A DNA stretch of 61,445 bases from an uncultured Lachnospiraceae bacterium (GTDB lineage: Bacteria > Bacillota > Clostridia > Lachnospirales > Lachnospiraceae). Position numbers and translations under genes: made by a program. The notes below the pieces were generated by a model. The model ran no database searches. It saw only the letters and a list, made by a program, of their open reading frames with translations, and had not been told where the DNA came from. Below, piece after piece: positions 60,804 to 61,445 of the stretch (position 1 is its first letter; every line of letters starts with the position of its first letter). The stretch covers positions 1-61,445 of the forward strand of contig CAJTWA010000024.1 in the NCBI GenBank assembly GCA_910580195.1, read 5' to 3'.

Positions 60804-61386
60804 TGCTTATTGTCCCTGTAAAAGTATAAATTTGTGTATCATTCTGTTTCCCAAACTCAAGATAATACATAGCAGAAGGGTCTAAATTTGTAAAATAGAA
60901 GGAAGTGCCAGATAAAGGCACGCTATATTTGACATCAATAGAAGCGCCTTTCTTCCTCAAATATACAGTAATTCCCTTGCTCTGGTTCTGCATACCATTT
61001 TTGTCAACGCTTATGCTCCCTACCTTCACCTTGACTTTCGAGGAACCTTTAAAAAAGGAATTCGTATATAGCCTAACAGTCATCTTTGCACTAAAGTTAT
61101 AATTATTATTCACAATATCAATGCAGGAAGTTCCCGTCGGAGGTTTTGCCCCATATGGCATAACCGCCTGTTCTGCTAATTCTTCATATATAACATTTTT
61201 GGCATCATCTGCTGTAGCACTATCTTCTGCAGCAACCCCTTCACAAACCCCTTCTGTCCCAGCATCATATACCATTGCCTCTGTTTCCATTGCAGTATCA
61301 GGCCTTTCCGCCGCAAAAGCCGTAAAAGAAGAACCCAACACCATCACACATCCAGTTACTGCAACAACATACTTTTTAAATTTCAT
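60793..61386 (-). CDS. Secreted protein of unknown function
   Basis: 197-residue exported protein; AAGGAG precedes the ATG. Signal peptide (MKFKKYVVAVTGCVMVLG, cut near AFA). An acidic stretch is followed by a beta-rich C-terminal half (YNFSAKMTVRLYTNSFFKGSSKVKVKV, GTSFYFTNLDPSAMYYLEFG). No known domain recognised. Translational overlap with the VanZ-like gene suggests they act together. Confidence 0.82.
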   Translation of the reverse strand: MKFKKYVVAVTGCVMVLGSSFTAFAAERPDTAMETEAMVYDAGTEGVCEGVAAEDSATADDAKNVIYEELAEQAVMPYGAKPPTGTSCIDIVNNNYNFSAKMTVRLYTNSFFKGSSKVKVKVGSISVDKNGMQNQSKGITVYLRKKGASIDVKYSVPLSGTSFYFTNLDPSAMYYLEFGKQNDTQIYTFTGTISNGK

Positions 61387-61445
61387 TTTCTTTTCTCCTT
61401 GTATAATGTATTTAGGTTGTTCGAGGGATACCTATAAACCCTTAG

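Noticed and set aside
1..61445. rRNA, tRNA, complete insertion sequence, prophage or integrase genes
   Set aside because: None is visible on either strand. The only mobile traces are the 94-base inverted-repeat element and the Rpn fragment.

Overview
The window looks like a chromosomal segment of a Bacillota gut anaerobe, most plausibly a Lachnospiraceae member. The evidence is a moderate GC content, strong AGGAGG-type ribosome binding sites, classical TTGACA/TATAAT promoters, a pheST operon behind a T-box leader, tandem BspA-like leucine-rich-repeat surface proteins, a sigma-28-type flagellin promoter, a GPH-type sugar transporter and a PTS permease beside a GH36 alpha-galactosidase. This is family-level inference; no rRNA or tRNA gene is visible to fix the taxon.

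Layout. 0.1-6.6 kb: two tandem paralogous secreted LRR/Ig-like/Fn3 surface proteins. 6.9-7.6 kb: an exported protein built almost wholly of a 17-residue Cys/His repeat. 7.7-9.2 kb: an AbiE toxin-antitoxin pair whose toxin gene carries an in-frame stop. 9.3-18.6 kb: housekeeping genes on the minus strand (queA with an unusual insertion, pheT, pheS with a T-box, an M15 peptidase, nfo, ilvD). 19.0-21.2 kb: an orphan hybrid histidine kinase. 21.4-27.7 kb: one long minus-strand gene string (ABC exporter, DUF2156 protein, two CobW-type GTPases, FadR-like regulator, signal peptidase I). 28.3-35.8 kb: LUD protein, scpA/scpB, phosphoesterase, DD-carboxypeptidase, cardiolipin synthase and a small subtilase. 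35.9-37.4 kb: a small unknown protein, two duplicated mini HTH regulators and an Rpn-nuclease relic.

37.5-42.8 kb is a divergent carbohydrate locus (alpha-galactosidase and HAD phosphatase against a PTS permease) with matching operator-like palindromes just downstream of both promoters. 43.0-46.6 kb is an AT-rich, probably acquired two-gene module: a classical AAA ATPase with a C-terminal HTH, overlapping a large subtilase. Its promoter is flanked by TTGGACAT boxes and a small inverted-repeat element lies on its other side. It resembles a protease-based anti-phage system. A LacI-family regulator follows. 48.1-51.7 kb holds an orphan 1015-residue flagellin and a divergent XRE regulator. 51.7-58.5 kb is a lactose-type locus (lacZ, GPH transporter, two AraC regulators) with a 25-codon small ORF that has its own promoter and terminator. 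58.6-61.4 kb has three secreted proteins and a VanZ-like membrane protein.

A theme across the whole window is short-period tandem duplication. In-frame 39, 48, 51 and 66 bp repeats sit inside otherwise conserved enzymes (QueA, LacZ) and in the linkers of exported proteins. Similar imperfect duplications lie in leaders and intergenic regions, and there are gene-level duplications (LRR proteins, mini HTH proteins).
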